Source of the DNA: Phoenix dactylifera
Lineage: Eukaryota > Streptophyta > Magnoliopsida > Arecales > Arecaceae
Assembly (NCBI RefSeq): GCF_009389715.1
Contig: NC_052409.1
Location: 4,267,775-4,331,774, forward strand
Direction: 5' to 3'
DNA length: 64,000 nucleotides
Part shown: one piece after another, positions 37,931 to 52,294 of the stretch
How the letters are laid out: the number at the start of each line of letters is the position of its first letter
Position numbering within the stretch: the first letter of the stretch is position 1
Notes under the pieces: model-generated
The model's input: the letters and a program-made list of their open reading frames with translations, nothing else
Databases searched by the model: none
Told to the model about the DNA's origin: nothing
Made by a program: the position numbers and the translations under genes

Positions 37931-39066
37931 GGAAGACGACGCTGAATTGGGCTGCCTTGGGGAATTTATGATTTGAAGACATAGAGGAGGGTGCCAAGAC
38001 CCGTTGAAGAAAGGAATAATTTTGCAAATGAAATCAGTGAGCTGAGGAAGAGGGAACTGTAACTTTAGGAATGATGCGAGGCAGCATGGGGCACAAGAAG
38101 AAATACTTCCATGGAGAAATGATTTCGTTTCTACAAGTTTGTTTTTTTAATAGCTTGAAAACTCCAATTTGGATTATTCATACCAGCGTACCGGGCGGCC
38201 GAGATTATTCGTGCAGATATGTTATATTGATAGCTGGACGTCTTGAGTTCTTCATTTGCTCGTGCAGCATCTCGGACAGTATTTTCCACCTGAAAGCTCT
38301 TATCTCCAAATTTTCTTAAAATCAATTTCGATAGATATGTGCTTGATGAGGCGTCTCGTATGCTCTTGATCATATTTACTATAGAGCTCTATAATTAAGC
38401 CAGTTCCAACAACGAAAAAAAAAGATGGCAAAACATCCAAATACCTCTAGTAGAACCTGCTGAAGCCTGCAATTATAATGTCGAGGTCTTTTGCAATCAT
38501 GCGATCGAACTACTAAGCCTCGAAACGCCCACGCTTATTGCTCTGGAGCTGCAAGAATATCAACACATATGTGATGAGAGAGATTAATAATGAAAAGAAA
38601 ATTGGGTTGCTTCTGGCTCTGCTCTCTCCGACTCCTCAATTTCTTTGCGGCTTCGTCACTTGCTCTCAGCTTATTTCACAAAAGATACATCCCTCTCGAA
38701 AAAAACAAAAAACCTAGAAATAAATTTGGTTCTTTGAGGACTTATATATAATTTTCCCAGTATAATGCTTCACAACGGCTGTTCTGGACACTAGTCTATT
38801 CAGTCCCAATACAGGGCCCACGAGTATTCGTCCAGTAGCTGACCGCCACGTTGGAACTTTGAAGGGAAGTTTAAATCGGTGACCTGTAGCATTTTTCTCC
38901 CCCAAGGGTTAATTCGGCAGGCGGATTGCCGACATTCGAAACCAAGATCCTTCTACAAATACCCCCAGAATGCTCCTAAAATCCATTCATGGTAGAAGGT
39001 CTGGACGAAGGCAATACCTCCTCCTTTCGGGAGAGAAGCTTCACAAAGGTGGCGAAAACCCTAGAA
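37931..39066. other. Spacer and 5' flank of the taspase gene
   Basis: Possible scrambled helicase-fragment remains to about 38100, then AT-rich sequence without a supported gene. The final 100 bases are presumed leader of the threonine aspartase gene, which include an in-frame upstream ATG at 38989. Confidence 0.45.
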
Positions 39067-42000
39067 ATGGAGGGCGATGGCGAAGCAAACCCTAGAAGGT
39101 TCTTCGTGGCCGTTCATGTGGGAGCGGGCTTCCATTCCCCTTCCAACGAGAAGGCCTTCAGAAGAGCCATGAAGCGAGCCTGCCTCGCCGCCGCCGCCGT
39201 TCTTCGAAAGGTTTTCCGCCAAACTTCCAAGTTTCTAGGGTTTGCATCGTTGTCGCCCTTAATCGCTTCTTGAGATGCTCTGTTTGTTCTTCTTTCTTCT
39301 TTTCTTGATTTCAGTTTGTAGAGTTTTGCATGCAATCTCCGTTTCCTTTAAGGGTTTCTGTTTTTAGCATGGGTTCTTGTTCTTATGATCTGGTTTATTA
39401 TTCTCTTCGTCTCTTTTAAGTTCTATTGCTTCTTTCTACTTACAGTGCCCTTAAAAACCGCTCAGAAAGGGGGCTCTTTGTTCCCAGGTGATCCCTTTTT
39501 GTTGGAGGTTCTTAGTTTTCTAGCCTACAGGCGTATTGAGTAAACATGCCCAAAGAAAAGCGTGAAGGCCAGTGAATACAGACATCAAAGCGACCAAACA
39601 AAAAAGAAAAAAATATGCTGCTTCTTTTCTTTTTCTTTGCTTTTTTGTCCCTGCTTTGATGTCAGTTTATAGAATATTGGACTTGATCTTTAGTCCGATT
39701 CAAGATCTGTGTTTATTAGACAGATTTTTCTTGTTTGCGTGATATGGATAATTATCCTCGTTAAACCCATTCAACTTGCAGCTCTCAATTGCTTCTTTGC
39801 AGTAACAGTGTCCCTTTATTCATTAAGGGAACTTATGTTTCTGAGGCAGAAAATTTTGTAAGATTGACCAGGAACATTACTTGAACACAAAGGCCAAAGC
39901 TTTAATATATATATATATATATATTAAAATTCTCCATGGAAGCTTCATACCCTTCTGTTTTCCAGTTGACATTATAATTTAAAATCACTATCATGTTGCG
40001 CCAGTTGAATGCTTTCCCTATTTGACCATCGATGCTTTTTTCCTTCCTTTTACACTATTTAAATTCATAATTTATATTTTAATTGTGTTATGGTTATTTA
40101 ATATAATTGACTCTATCTGGATTTGTTACATCATTTTAATTTTGAGCCAAGTTACTTACGATCTCTAAAGATCACTGAACCACTGATACATTGGAGCAAC
40201 AGAATGCGGAAATGCTGTGTTTTGTATTTTTTGTACATACAGTAGTGCCTTAAGCATGTTTATTCTTGTGCTTGTTTCGTTTAAATGCTATAATATTTTG
40301 CAATTCTCATTGTACCTATAATGCTGTAGATTTGTGGTTGGTTTTCTTAGATCTTCCATCGTTCAAATATGTCTTTTGTTTTTTTATTAGTATTTCATTG
40401 TATGCCACCATATGTTATTTATTTATTTAACAATTTATTTTGTCATAACACAGGACCTCACCCAAAAAGGCTAGCTGAAAGGTATTATTTGGGCTCCTTG
40501 GTCTTGTATAAGTATCCAAGATCTACTCAATGAATAACCGATGTAGGACTACATACGCCTGCATGGGTCCTCACATACTTCCTCCGTTTAAACCCTAGCG
40601 TTCTTGCCGGGCTAAAGATCCAAATTTATTCAAATCCAATCACAAACACTATGATCAATCTATGGTCAGCCTCCATGAATCCGTGTTGTTGTTTTCTAGT
40701 CCACATAGATCATGGGTTGGGTCTGCTCTGATATCATTTCCGTCATAACTCAGAACTTCACTTAAAAAAGCTAGCCGGAAGGTATTATTTGGGTTTTTTG
40801 ATTTTGTATAAGTATCCAAGATTTATCCAACGAATAACCGATGTGAAACTAAACACATGGCCGTACGGGTCCTCACATATTTGCTTTATTTTTCAGAATA
40901 ATAGATTGATTATGTTAGTAACTAGCATTCTGCATATAAAGGTCCAACTATTCATGCTTGTTTTTTTACCATTGTCTCTTGATGTATGTGAAAGGCTAAC
41001 TAGTTAATTTTTACGATTCTGTTTTTCGGCTGTTGACTTCCATAATGCAGCTCTACATCAATTGATTTAGAAAGTAAATCTACTAGTACTGATTCTTGTG
41101 TCACTTTATTAAGTTGCATGAAGCAGCATGGTGGATATGCATTCATTTAAAGGTTACTAACTGATGGTCTGGTATTCTTTAAGGATGATGGTGGATGCTT
41201 AGATGCTGTTTCAGCTGCCATTCAAGTGTTGGAGGTTAGTAATGATGGCTGTTAATGTAAACTGAGACTTAACTATCATTAGCTTTGATTGAGAAGTATA
41301 TATTTTCTACTTAGACATATTATATCTTGTAAATGTGATTAGTCTTGGATACTCTGTCCCATACATATGTTCTCTGAATGGTTGAAAGATTCTCAAAATG
41401 CTTGCTATTTGCTGATCTGAATTTTAAATCTCGTTTATGCTTCAAAGTTCACCCTCTGTTGATATCCGACAGAAATTAGAGTAACCAAAATCTGTCGTGC
41501 TGTTCATGGCAGATTTAGAAGTCATCTATTCGTTCCTCTCCAGGGTCTACAGCCTCCATTAAGGAAAACTACATGCCTACTAGCAGATCTTGAGAGTACC
41601 CATATGAAGAATTTAGAGACAAGCAAACCTTTTTTTCCTTTGTATTGAAGATTATCAAGTGAAGATGAGCCTTGGCGCAGGGTAAGGTTGCTTCATTGTG
41701 ACTTGGAGGACATGGATTTGAAATACGGAAATAGCCTCTCTGCATGTAGGGGTAAGGCTGAATACATTTGACCCTTCCTAGATCTCGTCATGGTGAGAGC
41801 CTTATGCATTTGGCTGCCCTTTTATTAAAGATTACAAAGTCTCAATTTGTAAAACAGATTTAGTGACAATTGGTGCCAAATGGAAAGACAAAATGCAAGG
41901 AATGGCTAAGAAAGTTCCCCATTGGTAGCACAAAGTAAGATTAAAGACCAAAGCTTGATTTCACATGCCATTCTTGAGGAATAAATTGTCTCCAAGAAGT

Positions 42001-45000
42001 GACATTTCTGATTATATTATTAACAATTACTTTGGCTGCATATTCCTATAATTTTCCACTAAGTGTTCATCAAATTGACTGCAAATTTTGCCATATGATA
42101 TTCTTTCATTGATTTTCGGCCAACTTAGATCTTCCACTCCTATGTTTTGTGGATTCCATTCTTAATGAGATTTACATTTAATTATAAACATCTCGCTAAT
42201 GGATGATGAATTCCCTTGACACTCTTTTCCACTTGATATTTCTTTCTATTTGGTATTTCTTTTCTATTACCTTGAAGGTAGTGCTTTGTTCGATTCATTC
42301 ATTTGAAATTCTGAATTTTTATACTTCAGTGATCTTACTTTTTGTTTTACTATTGGATTTGTGTCGTTTTTCTTACATTCTAGCATGAGTTTGAGATCCT
42401 TAAGAGAATCTCTTTTGATTGTCCTCCTTTTTCTTTCTGCAATAAGGACTTTGTGCATTTGTTTATTTAATCATTCATTTGTTACCACTGGGTGATCATC
42501 AATACTTAAATTTTAAAGATTGAAACTGTAGCTCACATTCTGACATGCCAAATTCATAGCCATCGTTGTTGATGATGCTGTTGTTGTCATCGTCTGTTGT
42601 TTTTATTATTTTTATCTGCTTTTATCAATGGAAAAGTTTGGTGTAAAATCATTAAGGCTGGATGAATCACATAAACATGACCTTCTAATACACGACTACT
42701 TCATGCTTATGGATACTTTTGATTTTATTATTGTGTCTGTCTAATAGGAAAGAGCAGTCAGACCAAGTAAGCTGTAATGTTTTTGTTCATTTGCTCATTG
42801 AATATCCTGCCAGCAGCCATCTTATGGCTGATTTGTGCTGGCCAAAATTGTCTAAATTTGGTCAAAATTACTTTGGTTTAATTTTATTTTCGAATCTAGA
42901 AATAATGTATGCTTTAATAGCATGTTGTTTTGGTTGTAGGATGATTCAATCACAAATGCAGGTCGAGGTTCAAATTTAACAGAATCAGGCCATGTAGAAT
43001 GTGATGCAAGTATCATGGATGGTTGTTCTGGAGCATTTGGAGCTGTTGGAGCTGTACGAGGTACTTCTAACTGAATGCTTAGTGTATAGTTTGGATACAG
43101 GTTGACAGCTCAGATGATGTATAGGGATGTTTAATATTTAAATACGTTACATACAAAGATGTAATATTTCAATAACACTAACCGAACCTTTTATTATTGT
43201 AGATCAGGTGTACGAAATGCCATCCAAATTGCTGCATACTTGGCCAAAGAGCAAATAACAGGATCTTCCCTGCTTGGTCGAATACCTCCACTGTAATTAC
43301 CACCATTTTAATTTGAGCAGAAATTACATATGTCTTATAAGTTTGTTTCTCTTACTTGGGTGCTCATCAGTTCATTTCTATATTCAAGAGGTCTTTCTTT
43401 TCAAGTTTGTTACATGATGATGCATGTGAAGCCAATGAAGCTTTATGCCTTGGTCGGTTGTGACAAATTTTTCAGCATATGATTTTATTCTGATAATAGT
43501 GCATGTGGTCAGGGACTGCCTGTTGGTTCATACCATGTTTTTTATATGATACCTTTAGTTGGCACAGTTGCTGACTTGTCACAATTGGTCTGCTCAGTTT
43601 GGACCCCTTCTTAATCAGACTTATGAGATTAGTCCAGATCTAGACATATCTGGAGATGGATCCTTTGATAGGACTCAATCTTGACCTAAGCCTGCTGAGA
43701 ATAAAATTGGATCTATATTTGGAAATCCAACTTGATATTAAAAAGTAACAACATCTGACCTGGCCAAGCATGGTAGCATGAATGTAGTATGAAGCTATTA
43801 TTAGAATTTTATACAGGTTAGGCATTTGGTCCTGAAATGTAAACTTTTATAATCATATCAGTTTCTATATCCTAGAATGTAAGCTCGTATGATCATATTA
43901 GTTTCTATATTCGAGAATGGATTTGAAAAGGTGAACAGAGGCCGTAAGCTTAGCTTTTAACCATATCCTAGAAGTGATATATGGATATTACTCATTTATG
44001 AGTACTTATCACTATCATGCTTCCTTCATTGCATTGATACCTAATCTTTATGCATGAGCCTGCACTCGAATGTTTGGGGTTGGAAGGCAGATTGCTGACT
44101 TGACTCTGGCCCAACATTTATTCAAAAAAGGGTCGGGTTGGTCCTAGATTTTAGGGCCATACCAGATAAGGTTGGATTTGGTGGATGTAGCCACTGCTCT
44201 GTAACTGTCTTTTTTCTTATGACGAGACATGCTCTCGAGGATGTTTACATTTGTGGGGATGATAAATATTACTCCTCATTCACAGTTGTGAGCTAATAAA
44301 TATTACTCATTTTGATTTTTCCATGATTTTTACTTCAAATGACATTATCTTCTTCTTCTTCTTCTTTAGGTTCTTGGTTGGTGAAGGTGCTCGTGAATGG
44401 GGAAAATCCAAGGGCATCATCCTGCCAGCCACTGTTTCAGAAATGGAAGAAGTAAATGTTTCTTACATTATCCTCTTTTTCATCTCGAAGTATCACTGAA
44501 ATTAATGTCAATAAAAGATTTGGCTGATTCATTTGACTGAGCATACTTATTTTTATATACCTTTTTGGGTTCACCTACTATTTCTTAATCCATTCTAAAA
44601 CAGTGGCTGGTGACAGAGAGGGCAAAAACACAATGGGTGAAATATAAAGCAATGCTTGCTTATGCTAAGGGACAGAGTGAATCTTCTACTGCACTATCTA
44701 CATCTGCTTCTGGATCATCTGCAGTGCCGATGGTGAAACCAGGTCTTCTTTTAACCCTATAATATCTACAAAAGTTGATTTTGAAATAAATAATTATTGC
44801 AGCTTTTTCATTCGAGGAAAGACGTATAAGATCCAGTGCTACATCCTGGAAAATATCATCCGAAAATTGTCTCTACTTCCATTTCTTAATACGAAAGAAG
44901 ACAACTTATCAGTATATATAAATTGTGTGTGTGTGTTAAATGATTGTTATATGCATATGTTCATATATCCAACTCAACCACCAAGCAGGAGTATGTCTTC

Positions 45001-46117
45001 ATATGTTGGTCAGCTGTTTCACTGGCTATGCTGTATGTCCATGTGCTGATCAAATGTTCCACCCTCTGTCACCTATTTTTAGAAAGGAAAGTGGAAAACA
45101 AACTTAACATTTATTCAATAAAATAACCAGTTTAATACATGTATATTTGATTAATCTTATCTCAGTAACAAACCTTACATTTATCATTAATGATATTTAA
45201 AATTCTTTAGGAAATTGCTTCTGATAATCCGTCAAGATATATGGCACAAATTCGTTTGAACCCTTTTACTATCTTTAAAATTGGGAATTTAACCCATAAT
45301 AATTAGCATACAATTTAAGGCTAACACTCTAAACTTAAATTGTAAATGAACTCTTCATATTTTGATAATTGAAAACATTAATATATAATCCCTAGCCAAA
45401 TTTTGGGATTAAAGGTACTTGGATTGTATTTATGTAGAAAGAAGGTTCTAGCTATTCTCACTGGAATATTTTTAGCTTATAATTGATCAAATCTACGTTT
45501 TTCTGGTTTTGCACACAAGTGCCATATCTATGTGATTCTTGTAAAATTTAGCTTGATGATTCTCCACTTGGTCATGAATTCAGCTCCTTGTTATTCTTTT
45601 TCTTAAATCATTTTCCTGTCTCCCTATTAGACCCTATTTTTCTTGAAGTTTTATCACAAATTGGATGATACTATAGATGGAGATCTTTTCTGTTGGATCG
45701 CATTACATGCCTACGTGCAGATCTAAGTAGTTAAGAATAAAAAACATGTGGGTAACCATGTTTAGCTATCGATGTAAACCTAGAGGCAGACATACTATGG
45801 GGCTGCTGAATCCTGAAGTGCTGATATCGATGAGTCTGATAAATCATAATGTTAGACAAAACTTTCATATTCAGTATATCAGAACCTACATAAATAAATG
45901 TTGATGCTTGTATCCACATACCTAATATGGTATATGATTGTCATTTGCTGTCTGCTATCAAGAAAAATTTGCAGTTTACATCAACTTAAGGAAAAATGTT
46001 ATATAAATTTTATAGCATATCATGTTTGTATCTATAGATGTGATTAATCATTATTTTGCCGTTTCTTTTGTGTTACATATATACATACATACACACACGC
46101 TGACAATATATATATAT

Positions 46118-46213
<96 letters not shown>

Positions 46214-49200
46214 TAGAATGCTCCTAAGAGCATTTGGTCCAAATGCTTTCCAATTAAAATTATGAAGGGCCTCTCAAATCAGCACCATTGATCATAATGT
46301 ATGCCATTTAAATTGGCTAGAAACTAAAATCATGAATTTTTGAGGTCTTTTATTCATGCATCAAATGAAAACAAAATTAACAATTTTAGTGGCATGATAT
46401 TATGTTTTGGTTTGATCTTCAGCTTAGTAACATCCAAATTAACTGAAATTTGATATGGGTATGTTTTAAAGTATTCAGATAAGATCAATAGTTTGGAATT
46501 GCAAATTATGTAGTTTATACTATATTTTATTCATTAGCTATATTTCTACTGTTCATTTTTTGCTGGCTTGATGCATAAGCAAGAAAGCTTCAAAATAAAT
46601 GAAGTCAAATGCTCGCAAAAGCATTCTAATACATGTTTTACATTAACTCATTGTAACAGGAGTTAACGATTTTAAAATAAATGATAAGCCATTGAAATTG
46701 AATCAAAACATTGAATATGATCTATACCACAAAAATACTTCGAAACTAAAATTTATATATTTTGGCAGTCTCTAACCCATTTACATCGGTATAAAAAGTG
46801 AACAGTATCAAGTGTACTAGTTTGGTAAAATATATGATAGGTCACATAAATTGAAAAGCCACTTTATCGATCATAATTTACATATTTTAAAACATGGGTA
46901 GATACAAACTCACTGGTTTTGATGATTAGATCATAGTAAAATATAGTATCCTATTGTTAAAACCTCCTATTTGGGCACCTACTTGATGATTTTGGCGGTC
47001 TCTAACCCATTTATGAAATCAGGATAAAAAGTGAACAGTATCAAGTGCACTAGTATGGTAAATTTATGATAGGTCACATAAATTGAAAAGCCACTTTATG
47101 GATCATAATTTACATATTTTAAAACATGGATAGATTTAAATTCACTGGATTTGATGATTAGATCATAGTAAAATGTAGTATCATGTTGTTAAAACCTTCT
47201 ATTTGGACACCTACTTGATGATTTAAAACCTTCTATTTGGACACATGAATTTTGGTTTCTAGTTTTTTTTTGTAATTTTGATTATGTTCAATGATTTGGA
47301 TCTTGAATTTAGATAGGCCATCATTGAGTTTGAGTTGTTAACTCCTTTTTCAAGTAGTCAACATGAAGTGTGTAGTCCAGCCAATATGTATGTAATCATG
47401 TGTATATGCATGCATGCAATGTCATGCATGTAGAATGTCTTATTACGGTAGGCATTATATAAAGTATAGACTTCAGTGAGTGCTATGTGCAAAATGATCT
47501 GTTGATCTTGTTTTCTTGGGATTGTCCATTGCCATGTAGAAGGTCAATCTTTAATTGAGGGAAAGAAGAATAAAGCTTCGAGTGGACAATCATCTGCAAA
47601 AGACAATATCAAAGAAGATTGCATTATGGATACCGTGGGAGTAATCTGTATCAATAGCTCTGGACATGTAGCATCAGGGGCATCAAGTGGTGGTATTGCA
47701 TTGAAGGTGATGGTTGTGTGATCAACATGTACATTTTATTTGAATTTCATTCTCTCTCTACTTTATACTCCACGAATACCCAATATTGCAAATAGGTCAA
47801 ACTTAAATTCGTATGAAGTGTGAAGTCCTACTAATAAAATTTGAAATGTGGGGATTCAAACTGTAGAAGAGCTCCAGAATCCATACCCAGATCCAGACTG
47901 GATTTAGAACATAAGACCAAACCTCAAAACCTGAGTCACTATTTCAGTTTCAAACAAGGTTTTTTTAGTTTATTCCTTTAGCTGGACAGGGGATTTTCTG
48001 TTTTCAATAATCGGATAAAGAGATATCCCATTGCCTTCGCTCATTTGCCTTTCTTTGTGCATCTAATGTTATTTAATTTGTCGGGCCTTCAGGAGGGTTA
48101 CTTTCTTCCCTCCTATTCCCTCAAGAAAAACAAGATGGACCTTTGTCATGTAATGTTTTATTAACTTTGTTTGCATGTGTTGATACGGAAGGTTGGGTCT
48201 TTTATACAGGACTCAGACCAGGTCTTAAGGATTCTGTTATGGTTTTCCAAATCCTGGTTCATTTCCTTGCTGATTGTTTTTGGTTTTGTTGTTGAGTGTT
48301 ATTTAAGTTTTTGATCAGAAGCTTTTGCAATTTTTTAAAAACGTACTATATCTTAAAGGATATAAAATTTCATGTGATTCACCCATATTCTGTTACCACT
48401 CTGTAAGTTGATGCTGGCAAGGAGATTGGCTATCACCTGCACAATTAATTTTATATGAACACAGCATGTGTACGGGTTTTTTGTGCTCTAGACCAATGAG
48501 CATTGTTGAACGTGCTAAATATTCATTTGAATTTTGGAGCACAATTATGTTGCCAATAATGATGCCTCGACTATGTTATAATGATCTTTTGTCTCCTATA
48601 ACCCAAAAGTCTAATTGATAGTTCCTTTTTGAAGGAACTAATTGATAGTTCTTTCAGCTAAATCATAAGTTTGAACTTGGATCCTGCATTAAAGTCAAAG
48701 AAAACTGGACAACAAATTGTGCAATCAGCTGTAACTAGATTCTGGAGGTAACCTTGCAGCTTGGTTTTTGAGCAGTTTTATAAGGATCATATTGTCAGTT
48801 GTTTTCTGAATGTAATTTTTTTGGGCATGTGTGCGTGCTGCATGTGAGTTGGCATGCAGGAGGGAATGCGGGCAGGTGTGCGCGGTGTGCGTTTGTAGCC
48901 TTTGAAAGATTGCAATTAAGATAATTTAACTAAGCTTCAATTTAACTCTGGCTGAAAAATGCATCAGAGAGGATTGCAACTCGCTGTATAAAACTGTCAT
49001 CATTCCGCTTCGTCTAAATTCTTCCCAAGGGAGGGTTGTATGCTGTTGCATGAGCTTAAACTGCAAAAGATAAAGTAAGTCTTCCTACTTGTCATGGAAG
49101 ACCCATTTCTTGCCAAAAGTTGCCTCCATGGGGATAAACACCAGTCTTAGATAGTTGACTTCAGAACAGCAGGCTGCAGAAATGTGCTAAATCACTCAGA

Positions 49201-51210
49201 GCCTTCTTGATTTATTAGATCTATGCCAGATAGATGATCTTACTTCAATGAAAAAAGACTTGTAATGATGATGATGATGATGATAGTTATGATCAAGCAG
49301 TGGAGCTTTAAACATCAAACAGACGATATCTAGACAACATATTACTGTATTTGTTAGATAATTGCATTTTTTACTTCTTTGTTTTCTTCAAAAAGATCTA
49401 ATTTATGATACTGTATGCATCTATAAAACATAATATTTCTACCATTATATTACGGCATTGAACTCTGTTACTTCGGTGGCTTGATTCATTATGTAAAGCC
49501 TGACTAAAATAAAATTATTTTGTTTTATATTTAACTTGCAGATTTTAAAATTCTTAAAGTTCTTGCAGGTTGATGGACGAGTTGGATTGGCAGCAATGTA
49601 TGGTTCAGGTTGCTGGGCTTCATCAAGAGATCCCTTTGGAGCTCCATTCGTAGTTGGTTGCTGTGCAACTGGTGCCGGCGAGTACTTAATAAAAGAATTT
49701 GCAGCACGTGAATGCTGTGTGTCGTCATCATTGTATGCTCTGTACTTTAACTTGATCGGCATATGATATTTTTATTTAATTAATTCATCATTAAATTTTG
49801 TATGTTAGTTTTGTGTTTTAGTTTGATTTTTTGGCTTATAATTTGTACCATAAATATGAATACCATTTTTTATGTTGAACCTTGTTTTCTTCCCTCTTTA
49901 TTTTAGTACTTCCTAAGTTTAGATGAATCTTGGAGAACAGCTTGTGGTTGCATAATCTTCAAACTCTGTAATAAAGATGGTAGGCTTCCTACCCATCAAC
50001 ATGCCTCCAGGTTTCGTGGCAAGTTCCTTTTAATGTAGTTCCCTAGCCCAGTAATTCATATACATTCAAAGGGATGAAAATGAGAGCAGGCTAGAAAATG
50101 TTTATGAAGTTTGACGAATCACTCCTTGATCCATGAAGCTCCTATATAGATGAGATATATATAGATGAGATAGGTCTTGTTGGTGAAGGTTAAGTTTGGT
50201 AGCAAATTTTGTTATTATTACTATGCTAGCAGTTAAAACCAAGCCCTGGGACTGAAATCTTGGTTAATCTGTTGGCATCCATATAGATTCTATGAGAACA
50301 ATATGTCTCGATAAAATGTAAAATTTCTATCAGCAGCTTGGGAGTTGTTAAATTCTCAGCTAGTTCCAATGCCTCAGGAAAAATAAAGCCGCTTTGACTA
50401 CCTAGTTGGCATTATATTTCAAAACATGTTTGACATTATGTGATCCGTGTATGAAATAGTATTGAACTTGCTGAGGTACTTCCCTTTGTCTTGCTACATC
50501 TTTAGCTGATATACACATCTGCCGCTATAATCTTTTAAAAATTGGCCATTCTCTTGATCTGGGAAGAGTTACATTGTTACCCTTTACTGGACGTATTATT
50601 AACTAGAAAAGCCCCTGGTTTATAGTTATTCTTTCAGCTGAGTTAAGCATTATTCTAGAGTCAGTATAATCATGCATGAGCATGAAAATAAATATAATTA
50701 ATTGGTGAAAATAGTTTATATAGTTTCAATATAGATCAGAAATTATCTATGTAATATATTAATACTTGTCAAGCTAAAGTTATGAAATGATAACTAATAA
50801 ACTATCTATTTCCTTATAAACTATATAAGATAACAACAGCACATTTAAAGAAAGAGCAACAAAATATTTTGCAGAGCCCCTTATTTTTTTACTGTTTAAG
50901 GGTAAAAAGAATAACTTCTTTTTTTATAGTACAAATCAAGGCAATTAAAAATAATTATGTACCTCCACCAATCTCGCGTAAATAAGTTTTCCATACATTA
51001 AGAACAACCAATTGGCTTTTGGTATTTACTTGAGAATAATGAAGGAGAAAATATGAAAATTAAAAAGAAGAAAAACTTAAACTACCAGTAAGCAAATGCC
51101 CGGTTAAAAGGTTGAAAGTTCCTTTTGCAAATGATAAGAACAAAACATTCCATATATAGCAATATGATTAAAAATTTGCACTAGGGTTTACAATAATGGA
51201 CTCTTTCAAA

Positions 51211-51246
<36 letters not shown>

Positions 51247-52238
51247 ATGACATTGCATACATACATACAATAATGAAAAAAAGATAATGATCATGATAAC
51301 AGATTATTTTATGTTATAGTGACCCATTATAACGTAGATAGTATCCATCATTTGCATTTGTACCATATCTCTAAATAAAATGGTATATATATATTTTTCA
51401 AATAGCAGCGATGCAATCATGGCTATTATTACATTAAACCCATTTTTATATTTATAATATTGCTGTATATCATTATAATGGCCTTTATAAAACTATTATA
51501 TGTACAGCCTGCCAATATATTGCATTTTGCTCATGGATTAAAATGACAGCAGTTATTTTAATGGCCATCAGAAATTTTGGAGGGTCCATTATGTTGTACA
51601 TATTAATAACGTGTATTTAATTAATGATCTCGATCATTATTTTGTTGCTATCTCGTTGTAATGGCCATTTTATATAACTAATATCTTGTTTAGAATCCAA
51701 ATTTTTGTTTCCAGTTTTGCTAAAAAATTGATACAACCTGACAAATATCTTTTTAGATCGAATGAATTGTAATTTGAAAATTAATATCATTAGTGCCCAT
51801 TATTTTCTCTTATAATACCATTATAATAATAATTATTTTAGTTTTAATACTTAAGAACTTTAAAGCACATAGGAATGCTTTCAAGAAAAATCACAAGGGA
51901 GCCTGATCCTCTTTGGGTCACACTCGAACTCAAGAAGTCTCAGATACTAGTTGTGCGATATCCTGAGCACATGGTCCCACGTATTGTCCAGCGTCTGCAT
52001 TGTCTGTATTGCAATGCATGGACGGCCATGAGCCATGGCTGGAACTCCAGTTCAAGCATGGATGGGAGTGGAATCGAACTTATCTGGTGGGTGAGGCATG
52101 TTGCAAGAAGGAATAGAAGAAGTCAAAGTGATGTGAGGCAGGACCTATGTGGGAATGAACTAAAAGAGGGAGGCAAAAAATGGAAAGAAAAAAGAGCAAA
52201 AAGTTGGGTCTAAAAGAATCTGGGATATGCTTTAGTAG

Positions 52239-52294
<56 letters not shown>

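Noticed and set aside
38131-38373. 80-codon minus-strand frame
   Set aside because: Composition is passable but no family is recognised, no splice partners were found and the stretch is AT-rich. Not supported as a gene.
51875-52213. 112-codon open frame in taspase intron 8
   Set aside because: It lies between phase-matched exons of the same gene, shows no domain I recognise, and is probably transposon-derived or chance.
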